64,000 nucleotides of DNA from Rubripirellula obstinata (GCF_001642955.1 NZ_LWSK01000001.1:62001-126000), one strand, 5' to 3'; positions 41,473 to 51,779 are shown, counted from the first letter of the stretch. Notes: generated by a model from the letters alone, not told the origin. Made by a program: numbers and translations.

Positions 41473-43002
41473 TTGGTTTGGCTTGAGCCTTTTATTGCTA
41501 CCGTCGTTTTGATAGCCGTTTCGGTGACGATCGCAACGGTTATCGGGATTCCTACCGCATGGGCGTGTACGGTCCTGCGTGAATCGAATCGACGGATGCG
41601 AACCATCGCGAATCTGGCTGTTGCCATTTTAGGCATCGTCGCTTTTGTGCCGCTGGTATTGCACGGAGCGGCCTGGGAGGCAACGGCGGGCAAATTTGGC
41701 TTGACCATGCTGACTCAAACCGGGACCAGCACCAGTGCGTCTGGCAACTATGTCTTTTTCTCAGGCATGATCGCAACGGCCTGGATCCACGGTGTCTACG
41801 GTTCGTCGATCGTCGCGCTTGCCACTCTGTATGGTGTTGAAAGGATGCCGCGATCTTTGATTGATCAATCACGTTTGGATGCTGGGCCAGTCGAACGATG
41901 GTGGAAGATTCGTTTGCCAGTCGCGAAGCCTTGGTGCGTGATCGGGATGATGGCTGTCGCCGGAATCGCAGTAACAGAAATGACGATCGCCGACTTGTAC
42001 GGCTACCGAACGATCGCCGATCAGTTCTACCTGAACTATGCGCTACGTCCAACGGTATCGGCCATTGCCTGGACGACAGTGCTACCGCTGATTTTGGCGT
42101 TGATGTTGATCTTTCATTGGTCAGGATCCAGCAGTGGTCGAGTGTTCCAAAACGAAAGCCGAAGAGAATCGGTTTCGAGTTCGGAAAATGAAAACTATCA
42201 TCCGCTCGTTCGGGTTTCTGCACTTTCAATTTTGTTAGCAGCGATTCTGGTTGCGGCCGTCGTTCCCATCACCGGCTTGATCACGAATCTTGGCCGCGAA
42301 GTGATTCAGGCGGACGGTCAATTCACCGCGACTTGGTCGATAAGATTGGTGTTGGAACGCGTCACGGTTGCACCGACCGTTTTTGCGTCGGAATACCAAT
42401 GGACGGCGATGATTGCGGCGGTGACCAGCTTGACATCGGTGGCGATCGCTTGGCCGCTTGCTTCGCTGGGTCGGCGTCGTGATCGAGTGGGAAGGCTGAT
42501 TGATTTTGCGACCATTGCAATGGTATGCGTTCCTGGTCCGATCGTCGGATTGGCCGTGGTGACCCTGTTTCAAGCCGATGTCCCAGGGTTCCCGTTTCTG
42601 TATCAGCAAACGATTCTGCCGACGACGATCAGTATGCTGATGCGAGGCATTCCGGTTAGCTATTGGATCATTCGCAGTGGCTACCGTGCGATCGCTTCAC
42701 AAACATTGGATCTGGCGAGACTTGATGCGAGTCCAGTCCGCCAATTCTGGTCCATCGAACGCCCGCTGGTGTTTCGCAGTCTGATTGCTGCAGCCTTGGT
42801 TTCAGCCGTGGTCACGTCCGGCGACTTGCCAGTATCATTGCCGGTAATTCCTGCTGGCGTAACGACGGTTCCGGTGCGTTTGTTTGGATTATTGCACAGC
42901 GGTGCGAGATACCAAGAAGCAGCTTTGGTGTTTTGGTATGTACTGGCAATCGTGTTCGTTTTTGGTTTACTACGTTTGGTGTACACTACAAAGACGGATT
43001 GA
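41473..43002 (+). CDS. ABC transporter permease with two fused BPD domains (FbpB-like)
   Basis: 509 residues from TTG. Two permease modules follow each other, with about 10-11 membrane segments in total. Each has an EAA-type loop: SRLDAGPVERWWKIRLP (about 136-152) and LARLDASPVRQFWSIERP (about 415-432). This layout is that of the iron(III)/thiamine importer permeases. No ATPase or binding protein is adjacent. The start is weak (TTG 41473; frame open to 41395 with no ATG/GTG) and the first membrane segment seems missing. An ATG at 41405 in another frame codes a 35-residue hydrophobic peptide that could be that segment, so a frameshift is possible. Confidence 0.75.
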   Translation: MVWLEPFIATVVLIAVSVTIATVIGIPTAWACTVLRESNRRMRTIANLAVAILGIVAFVPLVLHGAAWEATAGKFGLTMLTQTGTSTSASGNYVFFSGMIATAWIHGVYGSSIVALATLYGVERMPRSLIDQSRLDAGPVERWWKIRLPVAKPWCVIGMMAVAGIAVTEMTIADLYGYRTIADQFYLNYALRPTVSAIAWTTVLPLILALMLIFHWSGSSSGRVFQNESRRESVSSSENENYHPLVRVSALSILLAAILVAAVVPITGLITNLGREVIQADGQFTATWSIRLVLERVTVAPTVFASEYQWTAMIAAVTSLTSVAIAWPLASLGRRRDRVGRLIDFATIAMVCVPGPIVGLAVVTLFQADVPGFPFLYQQTILPTTISMLMRGIPVSYWIIRSGYRAIASQTLDLARLDASPVRQFWSIERPLVFRSLIAAALVSAVVTSGDLPVSLPVIPAGVTTVPVRLFGLLHSGARYQEAALVFWYVLAIVFVFGLLRLVYTTKTD

Positions 43003-43036
43003 ACACGCCTCATCTCATCTTCATCGGGTCTTCTTT

Positions 43037-44191
43037 ATGCCACGGTTGGTTATTGCATTCCTTCGCAGTGGCGGCCTTGCTCTGTGCCTGGGCTGTTTCA
43101 TCAGCATTGTTTGTCAGGCTGAATCGCTGGCGACGGGAAAAACAAAACAAAATCCAGCCGTCGAAGAGGTGACCTTCAGGGACGGCGACGTAAAGCCAGC
43201 GAAACGACGCACCGTCGTGGGCGAAGTTATGATCGAGGCACAAGACGGCGGGATCATGTTATTGGCCGACGACGGACATTTATGGACGCTGCAACCCGAA
43301 CAGATTCAAAAACGAAGCCCGGTTGATGTTCCGCTGAAAGTCGCATCACCGGCGGAAGTCGAGGCCCGGCTTCTGAAAGAACTCGGGGCAGAGTTTAAGA
43401 ATGGAGGCTTCGCCGTTCATCAGACTCAGCACTATTTGATCGCCTACAACTCATCCGAAGAATACGCCAAACGCGTCGGCGGCTTGTTTGAATCTCTTTA
43501 CCGGGCGTTCTTTACCTACTGGAAAAACCAGCGATGGGAGCTTTCGGAACCACGATTTCCGATGGTCGCCGTTGTGCTCAAGGACCACAAAGCGTTTCTG
43601 ACTTATGGACGTTCCGAAATTGGTGACGCGGCATCGAACATGATCGGCTATTACAATTTGGCCTCCAATCGCATGGCGACATTCAACGTCCCGAACTGGG
43701 AACGGAACGTGTCGACCATCATTCATGAAGCAACGCATCAGTTGGCATTTAATTGCGGGTTGCAGCAACGTTTTGCTGACAATCCGATGTGGGTAAGCGA
43801 AGGCCTTGCCACCTTTTTTGAATCGCCCGACATGCGAAACCCAGGCAAGTGGCGCGGCGTCGGTCGAGTCAACCGAACTAACCTAGGACGTTGGCGACGT
43901 TACCAACAAAATCGACCCGCGGATTCGCTTGCCACCTTGTTATCGGCTGACACCCGATACCGCGATCCCAAGACGGCGTCCAATGCCTACGGCGAAGGCT
44001 GGGCGCTGACCTATTTTCTGTTGAAGACCAAACGCAAAGAGTACATCGCGTACTTGCGGAAGCTAAGCGAAGGCAAGCCGCTGGCAGTCCAATCACCACG
44101 TCAACGAATCAAGGATTTCGAAACGGCGATGGGAGATGAACTACCGGTCATCGAACAAAAATTCAGCAAGTTTATGATGCGAGTCAGGTAA
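43037..44191 (+). CDS. DUF1570-type exported metallopeptidase-like protein, paralogue 2
   Basis: 384 residues from ATG 43037 (the frame is open further up, to 42884, without an export signal). Signal peptide LVIAFLRSGGLALCLGCFIS, cleaved near VCQA. A beta domain (VGEVMIEAQDGGIMLLADDG) is followed by the gluzincin motif IHEATHQ (His230, Glu231, His234) and MWVSEGLATFF with the third ligand Glu. Same architecture as the protein at 20379-21470, with a longer C-terminus. It starts 34 bp after the permease stop and may be co-transcribed with it. The peptidase activity is inferred. Confidence 0.85.
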   Translation: MPRLVIAFLRSGGLALCLGCFISIVCQAESLATGKTKQNPAVEEVTFRDGDVKPAKRRTVVGEVMIEAQDGGIMLLADDGHLWTLQPEQIQKRSPVDVPLKVASPAEVEARLLKELGAEFKNGGFAVHQTQHYLIAYNSSEEYAKRVGGLFESLYRAFFTYWKNQRWELSEPRFPMVAVVLKDHKAFLTYGRSEIGDAASNMIGYYNLASNRMATFNVPNWERNVSTIIHEATHQLAFNCGLQQRFADNPMWVSEGLATFFESPDMRNPGKWRGVGRVNRTNLGRWRRYQQNRPADSLATLLSADTRYRDPKTASNAYGEGWALTYFLLKTKRKEYIAYLRKLSEGKPLAVQSPRQRIKDFETAMGDELPVIEQKFSKFMMRVR

Positions 44192-44235
44192 CCGCAAAAC
44201 GACAGCATGCGATGCACCAGTAATAAGCGAAGCGT

Positions 44236-44297
44236 GATAGTCGCCTTTCGCTGCGCGAAAGTGTGAACTGACGCACTTCCGCTGAGCGAAAGGAGAC
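44236..44297. repeat. Palindrome family D, copy 3
   Basis: GATAGTCGCCTTTCGCTGCG pairs with a complementary arm ending GCGAAAGGAGAC; more mismatches than in the other copies. Confidence 0.75.
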
Positions 44298-44345
44298 ACC
44301 AATTTTGACGTTCGATCTCAACGGATCTCTCAACGATCAATCAAC

Positions 44346-44436
44346 GTAGGCCGTAGCGTACTTCCAGCGAGTTACGGCATGGCAAAGAAGATGCCAGGCA
44401 GATGCCGTAACTCGCTGGAAGCTCGCTACGGCCTAC
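44346..44436. repeat. Palindrome family B, single copy
   Basis: The arms GTAGGCCGTAGCGTACTTCC and its complement ending GGAAGCTCGCTACGGCCTAC, with GCGAGTTACGGCAT/ATGCCGTAACTCGC inside. Together with the family D copy it fills much of the 330 bp between the DUF1570 gene and the rhamnosidase gene. Confidence 0.85.
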
Positions 44437-44521
44437 GTGCTGAGATTTAGCGTACCGTCTCGTGTATCCTCTAACGCTTAACTAGAATCCACCCACATAA
44501 TGCGACAAAGGCGGCTTGAAA

Positions 44522-47140
44522 ATGATGAATAAGATTGGAATGTTTCTATTAGTTGTTTTTTTATATTCCAGCGTTGCCAATGCAGACCGCGATTCGGTAT
44601 CGCAGAAAATTGGTCTGGGACATTCCTTGACCGTTGGTGATGGCTCGGTTGATCCTGTTGGATTTCACGACGCAACGCCTAGTTTTTCTTGGAAGCTTCC
44701 CTTGGGAGTCGAGAAGCAAACGGCCTATCGCATCGAGGTGACAGGTGAGTCGTTGAAGTGGGATAGCGGTTGGGTTGAGTCCGACCAATCGGTTTTCATT
44801 CCCTATGAAGGTGGAAAGCTTCGATCGCGTCAACAGCTCCAATGGCGTGTTCGCTTCAAGAATGAAGATGGATTGGATTCTGGTTGGAGCAAGTTTGCAA
44901 AGTTTGAGCTGGGGTTGCTTTCCAATAGTGATTGGACCGCGAAGTGGATCCGTCCCGCTGCCAAGGCTCCAGCAAAAGTGGAGAAGGTGGCCTGTTTGCG
45001 GCACCAATTCGTGGTTGACGGTAGCGTCAAGCAAGCTCGATTGTATGCGACAGCTAGGGGCCTTTTTGAAGTCAACTTAAATGGTAAGAAGGTTGGCCAA
45101 GACCATTTCGCCAATGGTCAGACTTCTTATTCGAACCGACTCGACTCGCTGACTTATGATGTGACTCGCGATTTAGTCGAAGGGAATAACTCGTTTGATG
45201 TGTTGCTTGGGTATGGTTGGTACGCAGGCCGGTTTGGTTGGCAAGGGCAACGCCAAGTGTTCGGCAAGTTCCCAGAATTGCTGCTGCAGCTTGAAATTGT
45301 TTACCAAGACGGACGCAAAGAATCGATCGTCTCTGACGAAGACTGGACCGCGACTATCGACGGCCCGATCCTTTCGTCAAGCATTTACGACGGCGAACAT
45401 GTGGACGCGACGAAGGAATGGTCTGATTGGAAACCGGTCGTTGCGAGATCTGATCTTGGGGCCGCGCGGATCGTGCCCAAGCCGTTCGCCACGGTGAAGG
45501 AAACTGAATTGCTTTCGGTTCAAGAAATCACCGAACCGGAAGAAGGTCGTATTGTTTTCGATCTTGGGCAAAACATGGTTGGCTGGCCAAGGCTGTCGAT
45601 TCCGGTAGAAGAAGGAAAAACCGTCAAGCTACGATTTTCCGAGATGCTCAATTCCGACGGTACGGTTCACACTAAGAACTATCGCGCCGCAAAATCGACG
45701 GACTCTTACACAGCGTCGAAAACTGGGACGATCAATTGGGAGCCAAAATTCACCTTTCATGGTTTTCGTTATGTCGAACTTTCTGGTCTGCCGGCGAATG
45801 CCAAGCCGGCGAAGGATTGGGTCAAAGGCGTTGTGCTTCACACGGAAATGGAAAAAATTGGAACGTTTGAATCGTCGCACGCGAAGCTAAATCAACTGCA
45901 AAGCAACATTTCGTGGGGCCAGCGCGGGAACTTTCTGGACATCCCCACCGATTGCCCACAACGGGATGAACGGGCGGGTTGGACCGGTGATTCGCAAGCC
46001 TTTGCACCGACATCGATGTTCAATTTTGATTGTCACGGCTTTTGGAAAAGCTGGCTCGATTCGATGCGGGACGACCAGTTGGAAGACGGAAACATTCCTC
46101 ATGTGATTCCAGACATTGTCGGTCGCGGTGGCAGCCCCGGTTGGGTCGATGCCGCCACGATCGTTCCCTGGGAAGTCTACCTTCGCACCGGTGACATTGA
46201 GGTACTTTCGGACAATTATTCGATGATGGGGCGACTGGTAGGCTGGTACCGAAACCAAACGGTCGATGGATTGTTGCCTAACATCGAAGGCTACGGCGAT
46301 TGGCTTCAGCCGAATTCAGAGAACAAGCGGGGCGATACTCCGTCGCCACTGTTGGGTTTGGCATTCTACGGAAACAGTTGTCGGATTCTGGCCGACAGTG
46401 CTCATTTACTCGGACGAACTGAAGATGCAACGAAGTATGCCGAAGAAGCAGATTCCATCAATCACTCATTTGCGGAACACTATTTCGACAGTGATGGAAA
46501 ACTACAGAACGCACCAGAGACGCAGACTGGATACTTGTTGGCGATCGCGTTCGATTTGATTCCTAATTCGATGAAGCCGAAAGCTACCGAACATCTCGTT
46601 CGTCTGATTGGCGAAGCAGACGGCCATCTGCGAACCGGGTTCCTCGGCACCCCGTACATCGTCAGCGTGCTTGATCAGATGGGTCACAGCGATCTGGCAA
46701 TGACGATTTTGCTGAAAGAAACCTATCCGTCGTGGTTCTATTCAATCAACCAGGGTGCGACGACGATGTGGGAGCGATGGAACAGCTATTCCAAACAAGA
46801 TGGCTTCAGCGGCGACCGAATGAACTCGCTAAACCACTACGCTTATGGTGCGGTTGGTCAGTGGATGTACGAACGGCTCGCAGGCCTCTCGCCCGACCCA
46901 GATCATCCGGGCTACAAGCACTTCTTCGTTCGACCCCTCGTCACGAACGAACTCGATTGGGCACGTGCGGAATTGGAAACCAATTACGGAAAGGCCGTCA
47001 GCGCGTGGAAACGCGAAAACGGCCGCGTTGTCATGGAAGTTGTTGTTCCACCCAACGCCACCGCAACGGTCGAATTCCCCAGCGAACGAAAATCTGAATC
47101 AGTGGAAGCGGGAACGTACCGTTACTTCCTTAAGATGTGA
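44522..47140 (+). CDS. Alpha-L-rhamnosidase (GH78)
   Basis: 872 residues from the ATG at 44522, which follows AAAGGCGG by about 10 nt; TTG 44516 is less likely. Signal peptide MNKIGMFLLVVFLYSSVANA, cleavage before DRDS. An N-terminal beta-domain has SFSWKLPLG and WDSGWVESDQS phrases typical of GH78. It continues through GWYAGRFGWQGQ and WTAKWIRP to the (alpha/alpha)6 catalytic barrel. The catalytic region is DIPTDCPQRDERAGWTGD, with the acid Asp/Glu in it. It ends in a C-terminal beta-sandwich. It removes L-rhamnose from polysaccharides or glycosides outside the cytoplasm. Fits the sulfatase and esterase downstream. Confidence 0.93.
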   Translation: MMNKIGMFLLVVFLYSSVANADRDSVSQKIGLGHSLTVGDGSVDPVGFHDATPSFSWKLPLGVEKQTAYRIEVTGESLKWDSGWVESDQSVFIPYEGGKLRSRQQLQWRVRFKNEDGLDSGWSKFAKFELGLLSNSDWTAKWIRPAAKAPAKVEKVACLRHQFVVDGSVKQARLYATARGLFEVNLNGKKVGQDHFANGQTSYSNRLDSLTYDVTRDLVEGNNSFDVLLGYGWYAGRFGWQGQRQVFGKFPELLLQLEIVYQDGRKESIVSDEDWTATIDGPILSSSIYDGEHVDATKEWSDWKPVVARSDLGAARIVPKPFATVKETELLSVQEITEPEEGRIVFDLGQNMVGWPRLSIPVEEGKTVKLRFSEMLNSDGTVHTKNYRAAKSTDSYTASKTGTINWEPKFTFHGFRYVELSGLPANAKPAKDWVKGVVLHTEMEKIGTFESSHAKLNQLQSNISWGQRGNFLDIPTDCPQRDERAGWTGDSQAFAPTSMFNFDCHGFWKSWLDSMRDDQLEDGNIPHVIPDIVGRGGSPGWVDAATIVPWEVYLRTGDIEVLSDNYSMMGRLVGWYRNQTVDGLLPNIEGYGDWLQPNSENKRGDTPSPLLGLAFYGNSCRILADSAHLLGRTEDATKYAEEADSINHSFAEHYFDSDGKLQNAPETQTGYLLAIAFDLIPNSMKPKATEHLVRLIGEADGHLRTGFLGTPYIVSVLDQMGHSDLAMTILLKETYPSWFYSINQGATTMWERWNSYSKQDGFSGDRMNSLNHYAYGAVGQWMYERLAGLSPDPDHPGYKHFFVRPLVTNELDWARAELETNYGKAVSAWKRENGRVVMEVVVPPNATATVEFPSERKSESVEAGTYRYFLKM

Positions 47141-47260
47141 GCGTTTGTTCCGGCTTACGTGCTGATGCGTTTGGAAACGCGTTCGGAAACGCAGCAGATG
47201 ACGAGCCTTCTCGGTGAACGCCACCATCCACCTCCACCGCGGGGCGGCGTAGGTGGGGTC

Positions 47261-47403
47261 CAACGCCGTGATGGGTATCTAAATCGTTTAACCGCGTGGG
47301 CATCGCCCCGCGCGTTCGGGTACAGCACAACGCGCGGGGCGATGCCCACGCGGTTAAACGAACTAACACGTATTTTACTGGACCAAAACTCTTCTCGGCG
47401 TTG
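47261..47403. mobile_element. MITE-like element family A, copy 3
   Basis: 143 bp. Ends CAACGCCGTGATGGG and CTCTTCTCGGCGTTG; inner palindrome TTTAACCGCGTGGGCATCGC and its complement. It lies between the convergent rhamnosidase and surface-protein genes. Confidence 0.85.
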
Positions 47404-47519
47404 CGTGGGATCCCTTGAAAAATACGCTCTGGATGCTGCTCACACAGAAACCTACATGGTGCCGTTCACCGAGAAGTGTCCAGATTACGAGACAATCCAT
47501 CCGCAGTGGCGCTGTCCAG

Positions 47520-50500
47520 CTAAACCAAAATCACTCGCCACAAGTCATCGGGATTTAAGGCACCTGGATCCCAAGCGACATCGGTGCTGACACCGTTGGC
47601 GTCCACATATTCGTCATGGAACGGATTGAACAAGTAGAATAGCCCATCGCCTTGATCAATGAATCGCCAATCGGTTCCCGTCGCGAAGGAACGACTACTG
47701 GTGTCGATCCCCGAACGATCTCCGTCAAGGTATCGCCCGCTATCGGCGTTCAGAAGCTTGAAATCGCCACCAGCAACTTCGATCAAATCCCACTGGGTGC
47801 GAAGATTGTTGGCGGTCGATGTTTCGGCGTCTGACCCGATCGATGAAAGGTAGCTGTTGAATTCAAAGTTGAACAATTGAATTCGATTGCCATCAGCTAA
47901 CAAGGTCGGCGGCTCGATAACGATATCGCTGGCGTATTGGAAATATCCATCGGCATGAAGGATCTCACTTTGGCGGAATCCTGGCACAATTCCATCGGCC
48001 GCCAAGTAGGTGCCGGTGGAAAAGACATCATCCGCTTCGGTTTCGTAGACTTGTCCGTCGATTTCAATTCGATCGATAGCCACGTTAAAGTCGATCCCGT
48101 TATCTGGATCATAAGTGTCGTTGATGAAGTTGATACGCACGTCACTGACATCAATGGTTTCGTCACTGGACCAGGTCAATTCAACGAAGTTCCGCGCTGC
48201 CAAGTCACCCGGTTGGCCGCCAAAGGATGCCATATCAAAAACCGCAACCTGTTGGCCAGCAACTTCGACTGTAATGATTTCGTTGCTAGTCGATCCGGCT
48301 GCAAAAACAGTGAGGACTGACTGTGGGGGTTGCGAATTCTGAACCACGCCGGGCGTCCCATTGATCTGACTGCTTGCAATCCAACTAGATGCAAGGCTGT
48401 TGTCCAAGCTTGGATCAATCAGGGAAAGAGTAAACCCATCTCCGTCAGGTTCGCTTGGCCATGGATCGCTGTCGTCGTATTCGACTTCGTCGATCAAATT
48501 GCCGTCGGCATCTGAAAGCGTGATTCGTTCGCCACCGCCGCTGAGGCCGCCAGAATACTGACCGCCGATGAAAATGTTGCCCGGTGATTGAGCCACAAAT
48601 TGCGGTAGGTCGTCAGTAAACACGATCGTTTGTCCGGGCAAGATTACTGTGCCGAATCCAATCGTCAGATCGACACCATCAACCGTCCAACCCGACAGGT
48701 CGATCGATTCGGTTTGCGATCGATTGTACAGTTCTAGGAATTCCGCATCGCCATCTAATGGGTTGTAATGCAGTTCGCTGATTACGATATCAGCGGAACC
48801 ACTAAAGGATCCCGGCATGCGAGTTTCAGCTTCATAGGCTGCGGCACGTTGATCCAATGCAACCACCAATTCATTTCGCCAGAAATCGTTGGCGAAAATG
48901 TCGTTGCGTTCCCACTTCGCAAATTCAAGTGCCGAGTTGGTTGCACCAATCTCGTTGACACGTTGGTCATAGGTGGCAATGAAATCAGCTCGCGCGTCCT
49001 CTGTCAGGTAGGTGTCCACCAATGTCTGCATGCGACGCCAATACATGTCGCGAAACTCAGCGACTTCCCAAACGGACGTCAACAGTTCTTGATTGATCGA
49101 TTCAGTCGTCGTGAAAGGTCCGGGCGTTTCGTCACCTGATTCAATCCACAAACGATCCAGATCCCATTCAACGATGGACCACAAACCGGTATCGCCACTT
49201 CGTTTCATGTAAAAGTTTTGAACTTCCTGGTCATCGTGACGCACTAACGTACTGAGCGCCATGTGGTTAACCACGTTGGCAACGTCAACGTTGTTGTACA
49301 GGTAGGCCGTTTTGGCATCCGACGGCGGTGCGGTCACCACATCGTTCAGTTCATCAATCAGCGTGAAATCGCCATCGTCGGGTGACTTCTTGTCAAAGTT
49401 TGCATTGAACCCAAACCCGCCGCCGCCTGCTTTGTAGAATTCGTCATCGTCGCCGATACCATTGGCATCGCGCCACGCACCGTCATAGAGTTCTTGGAAA
49501 CGGAACACACCATGGAAATCGCCGTTGATTTCAGCTCGAACGAAAAACGAAGTCGTGAATGAATCGGTTTCTGCGTTGAACACATCCCAAGTCACGTCGG
49601 GTGTCGCGACTGACCAATCACCAAAGTCTGCGTTGATCCCGAATTCATCGATCGGGTATGAGCCTTCGTCACCAACGTCAATGGTTTGTCCATCAGGCAA
49701 TTCAAACTTCAGGCTTTTCTTTGCAAAGTTGGTTCGAGAGAAATCGCCGCCACGCACTCGGACGGTTGCATTGTCGATCACTCTGCCATCGTAGTAGACG
49801 ACCGCGGCAATCTTTGTATTGGTCAACGCTAAGTCGGTCGTTGTTAGCTCGGTAAACTCGTCTTCATCAACGAAGAATTGAAATAGCGGTAATTCGTTGC
49901 CTTGAACATCCGTCGGTGAAACGACTAAACCAAAGTAGTTGATCGTGTCATTGAAGGGAGCAACAGCGACATCGGATTCGATCCGATAACGAATCAAGGA
50001 TCCAGCATCCGCGCCGGGCAGAGTGGCTTGCCATGTATCGTCACCAAGATTGCTCATCGCGATCGTCTGCTCTTCACCAAACATCACTCGGTAAACGAGG
50101 TTGGCTGACGTTGCACCTTCGATATTGGCACTGATCGTAAACTCTTGGCCTGGCAACACTTCACCAGGGGCAACGACGATGTCGGTCACGGGCGCGGGCG
50201 CTTCGACGCCAAAGATTGAATTTTCGGCAGCCGGCGTAGGGTCGCCTTCCGATGCACTCCAATTTTCAGCTAGCGAATTATCAAGTGCCCAGTCGCGAAG
50301 CTCAAGCGATGGGCCATTTCCATCGGGAAGCGGTGTCCAAGGGGCTTCGTCCAGATAGCTGACCTCGTCGATCACCGTGACTCCGTCGGCCGCGATCAGT
50401 TGGATCAATTCGCCGCCGCCAGAAATGCCACCGGATTCAAACTCGGCGATCGGTGTCACGCCCCAAGTCGATTCTGCTAACGAGATTGATGGCGAAACGA

Positions 50501-51779
50501 TTGCATATTCGCCGCCACCGATCGTGGTGCCAGCGGCGAATGTAAGATTAAAACCAGTGAACGATAGCCCGCCCAAATCGACGGCCTGATCGCCGGAGTT
50601 GTACAGTTCAATAAATTCGGCGTCGCCATCAACGACTCCGTCTGGTCCGGGATTGTAGTGAATTTCATTGATCACCAGGCCGCTTGGATCACCATCTCCC
50701 ACCGGCGGATTCGATCCCGCAAATTGAAAGTAGCCGTTGGTGTGCAGCGTTTCCGATTGCCTGAATCCAGGCACGATACCGTCGGCGGACAACCAAGTCC
50801 CCGTCGAGAATACTTCTGGAGCTTCCGTTTCGTACACCAAGCCATCCACCGTGATTCGATCGACAATCAAGTTGCGATCAATGTCATTGGCTGGATCGTA
50901 AAGATCATTGGTAAAGACGACTCGAATCTGATCAGCGTTGATGCCATCCAAGTCAACGGTGTAGTCCTGGAAATCTAATCCGACATCATCAAACGTAGCG
51001 ACCGTTGTTTCATCAACCTGCAACGACATTTGTGTTTGTGCAATCGTTCCAGCGGCTCGGATCGTGATCGGTAAGTGATTCCGATAAGCGTTGCGGCTGG
51101 TGGCATTGAACGCCAGCCCGGCTTCGATCACGCCGACGTGTCGTTCCAGATCCCAGTCAGCATTCAGGTCAGCAGCACCGGTTCGATCTGTTGACGCCGC
51201 AACATCGGCACCCGTTAATTCCGCCAACCGCTCGATCAGTTGCAAACCCTCGTTACCCGCACCTGTATCGCAGCCGTAGATCAAAATGTCGGCTTGATCG
51301 GTCAATGCGTTTGACCAACGCCCGATGTCAGCTTGAAAACGGTTGACTGAATCCAAATCAAGGATCTGATTACCGAGTTGTAACTGCCCGGCTTTTCCGT
51401 GAGCGACAATGTGAACGCTGGAAACACCATGGCGTTGGGACAAGACTTGATTGATTTGCGAGAGACCTGATTGGTCGGGTTGCAGCAAAACCAGTTCGTG
51501 ACCTTGTTCGATACCTTGCGTCAAAGTAGCAATGTCTGTGACTCCAGCATCGATAAACACGATGCCTGATGCCGTCGTCCTGGCTGCGGAGGTTCCTTCG
51601 GCCTGCATCGAAGTCGGAGCGAACAATGCGGGCGTTGTTCCGGCTTCCGCGACCGCGACGCCACAATCGGCCGCCAACATCACACGCTTTTCTAAGGTGG
51701 TTAAGTCCCATCGTTTCGCAGTATTTCGGGGCTTGTTCTGCTGTGAGTGATGGGACAACAAGGAGCCAAAGGATTTCAT
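47520..51779 (-). CDS. Giant surface protein: DUF4347, CBM, lamin-tail and CotH domains
   Basis: 1419 residues. LEKRVMLAA (about 29-37) is the planctomycete export motif. A DUF4347 domain (about 70-235: GIVFIDAGVTDIATL, VHIVAHGKAGQLQLG, YGCDTGAG) is followed by a xylan-binding CBM-like module (about 240-355: NDLYDPANDIDRN). Then come a lamin-tail domain (about 363-500: INEIHYNPGPDG), a CotH spore-coat-like kinase domain (about 640-1000), a second lamin-tail domain (ISELHYNPLDGDAEFLELYN), a second CBM (about 1180-1295) and a beta-trefoil-like end (about 1305-1419). CotH proteins are kinases in Bacillus spores and appear in bacterial surface proteins. Function and partners unknown. Confidence 0.85.
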   Translation of the reverse strand: MKSFGSLLSHHSQQNKPRNTAKRWDLTTLEKRVMLAADCGVAVAEAGTTPALFAPTSMQAEGTSAARTTASGIVFIDAGVTDIATLTQGIEQGHELVLLQPDQSGLSQINQVLSQRHGVSSVHIVAHGKAGQLQLGNQILDLDSVNRFQADIGRWSNALTDQADILIYGCDTGAGNEGLQLIERLAELTGADVAASTDRTGAADLNADWDLERHVGVIEAGLAFNATSRNAYRNHLPITIRAAGTIAQTQMSLQVDETTVATFDDVGLDFQDYTVDLDGINADQIRVVFTNDLYDPANDIDRNLIVDRITVDGLVYETEAPEVFSTGTWLSADGIVPGFRQSETLHTNGYFQFAGSNPPVGDGDPSGLVINEIHYNPGPDGVVDGDAEFIELYNSGDQAVDLGGLSFTGFNLTFAAGTTIGGGEYAIVSPSISLAESTWGVTPIAEFESGGISGGGELIQLIAADGVTVIDEVSYLDEAPWTPLPDGNGPSLELRDWALDNSLAENWSASEGDPTPAAENSIFGVEAPAPVTDIVVAPGEVLPGQEFTISANIEGATSANLVYRVMFGEEQTIAMSNLGDDTWQATLPGADAGSLIRYRIESDVAVAPFNDTINYFGLVVSPTDVQGNELPLFQFFVDEDEFTELTTTDLALTNTKIAAVVYYDGRVIDNATVRVRGGDFSRTNFAKKSLKFELPDGQTIDVGDEGSYPIDEFGINADFGDWSVATPDVTWDVFNAETDSFTTSFFVRAEINGDFHGVFRFQELYDGAWRDANGIGDDDEFYKAGGGGFGFNANFDKKSPDDGDFTLIDELNDVVTAPPSDAKTAYLYNNVDVANVVNHMALSTLVRHDDQEVQNFYMKRSGDTGLWSIVEWDLDRLWIESGDETPGPFTTTESINQELLTSVWEVAEFRDMYWRRMQTLVDTYLTEDARADFIATYDQRVNEIGATNSALEFAKWERNDIFANDFWRNELVVALDQRAAAYEAETRMPGSFSGSADIVISELHYNPLDGDAEFLELYNRSQTESIDLSGWTVDGVDLTIGFGTVILPGQTIVFTDDLPQFVAQSPGNIFIGGQYSGGLSGGGERITLSDADGNLIDEVEYDDSDPWPSEPDGDGFTLSLIDPSLDNSLASSWIASSQINGTPGVVQNSQPPQSVLTVFAAGSTSNEIITVEVAGQQVAVFDMASFGGQPGDLAARNFVELTWSSDETIDVSDVRINFINDTYDPDNGIDFNVAIDRIEIDGQVYETEADDVFSTGTYLAADGIVPGFRQSEILHADGYFQYASDIVIEPPTLLADGNRIQLFNFEFNSYLSSIGSDAETSTANNLRTQWDLIEVAGGDFKLLNADSGRYLDGDRSGIDTSSRSFATGTDWRFIDQGDGLFYLFNPFHDEYVDANGVSTDVAWDPGALNPDDLWRVILV

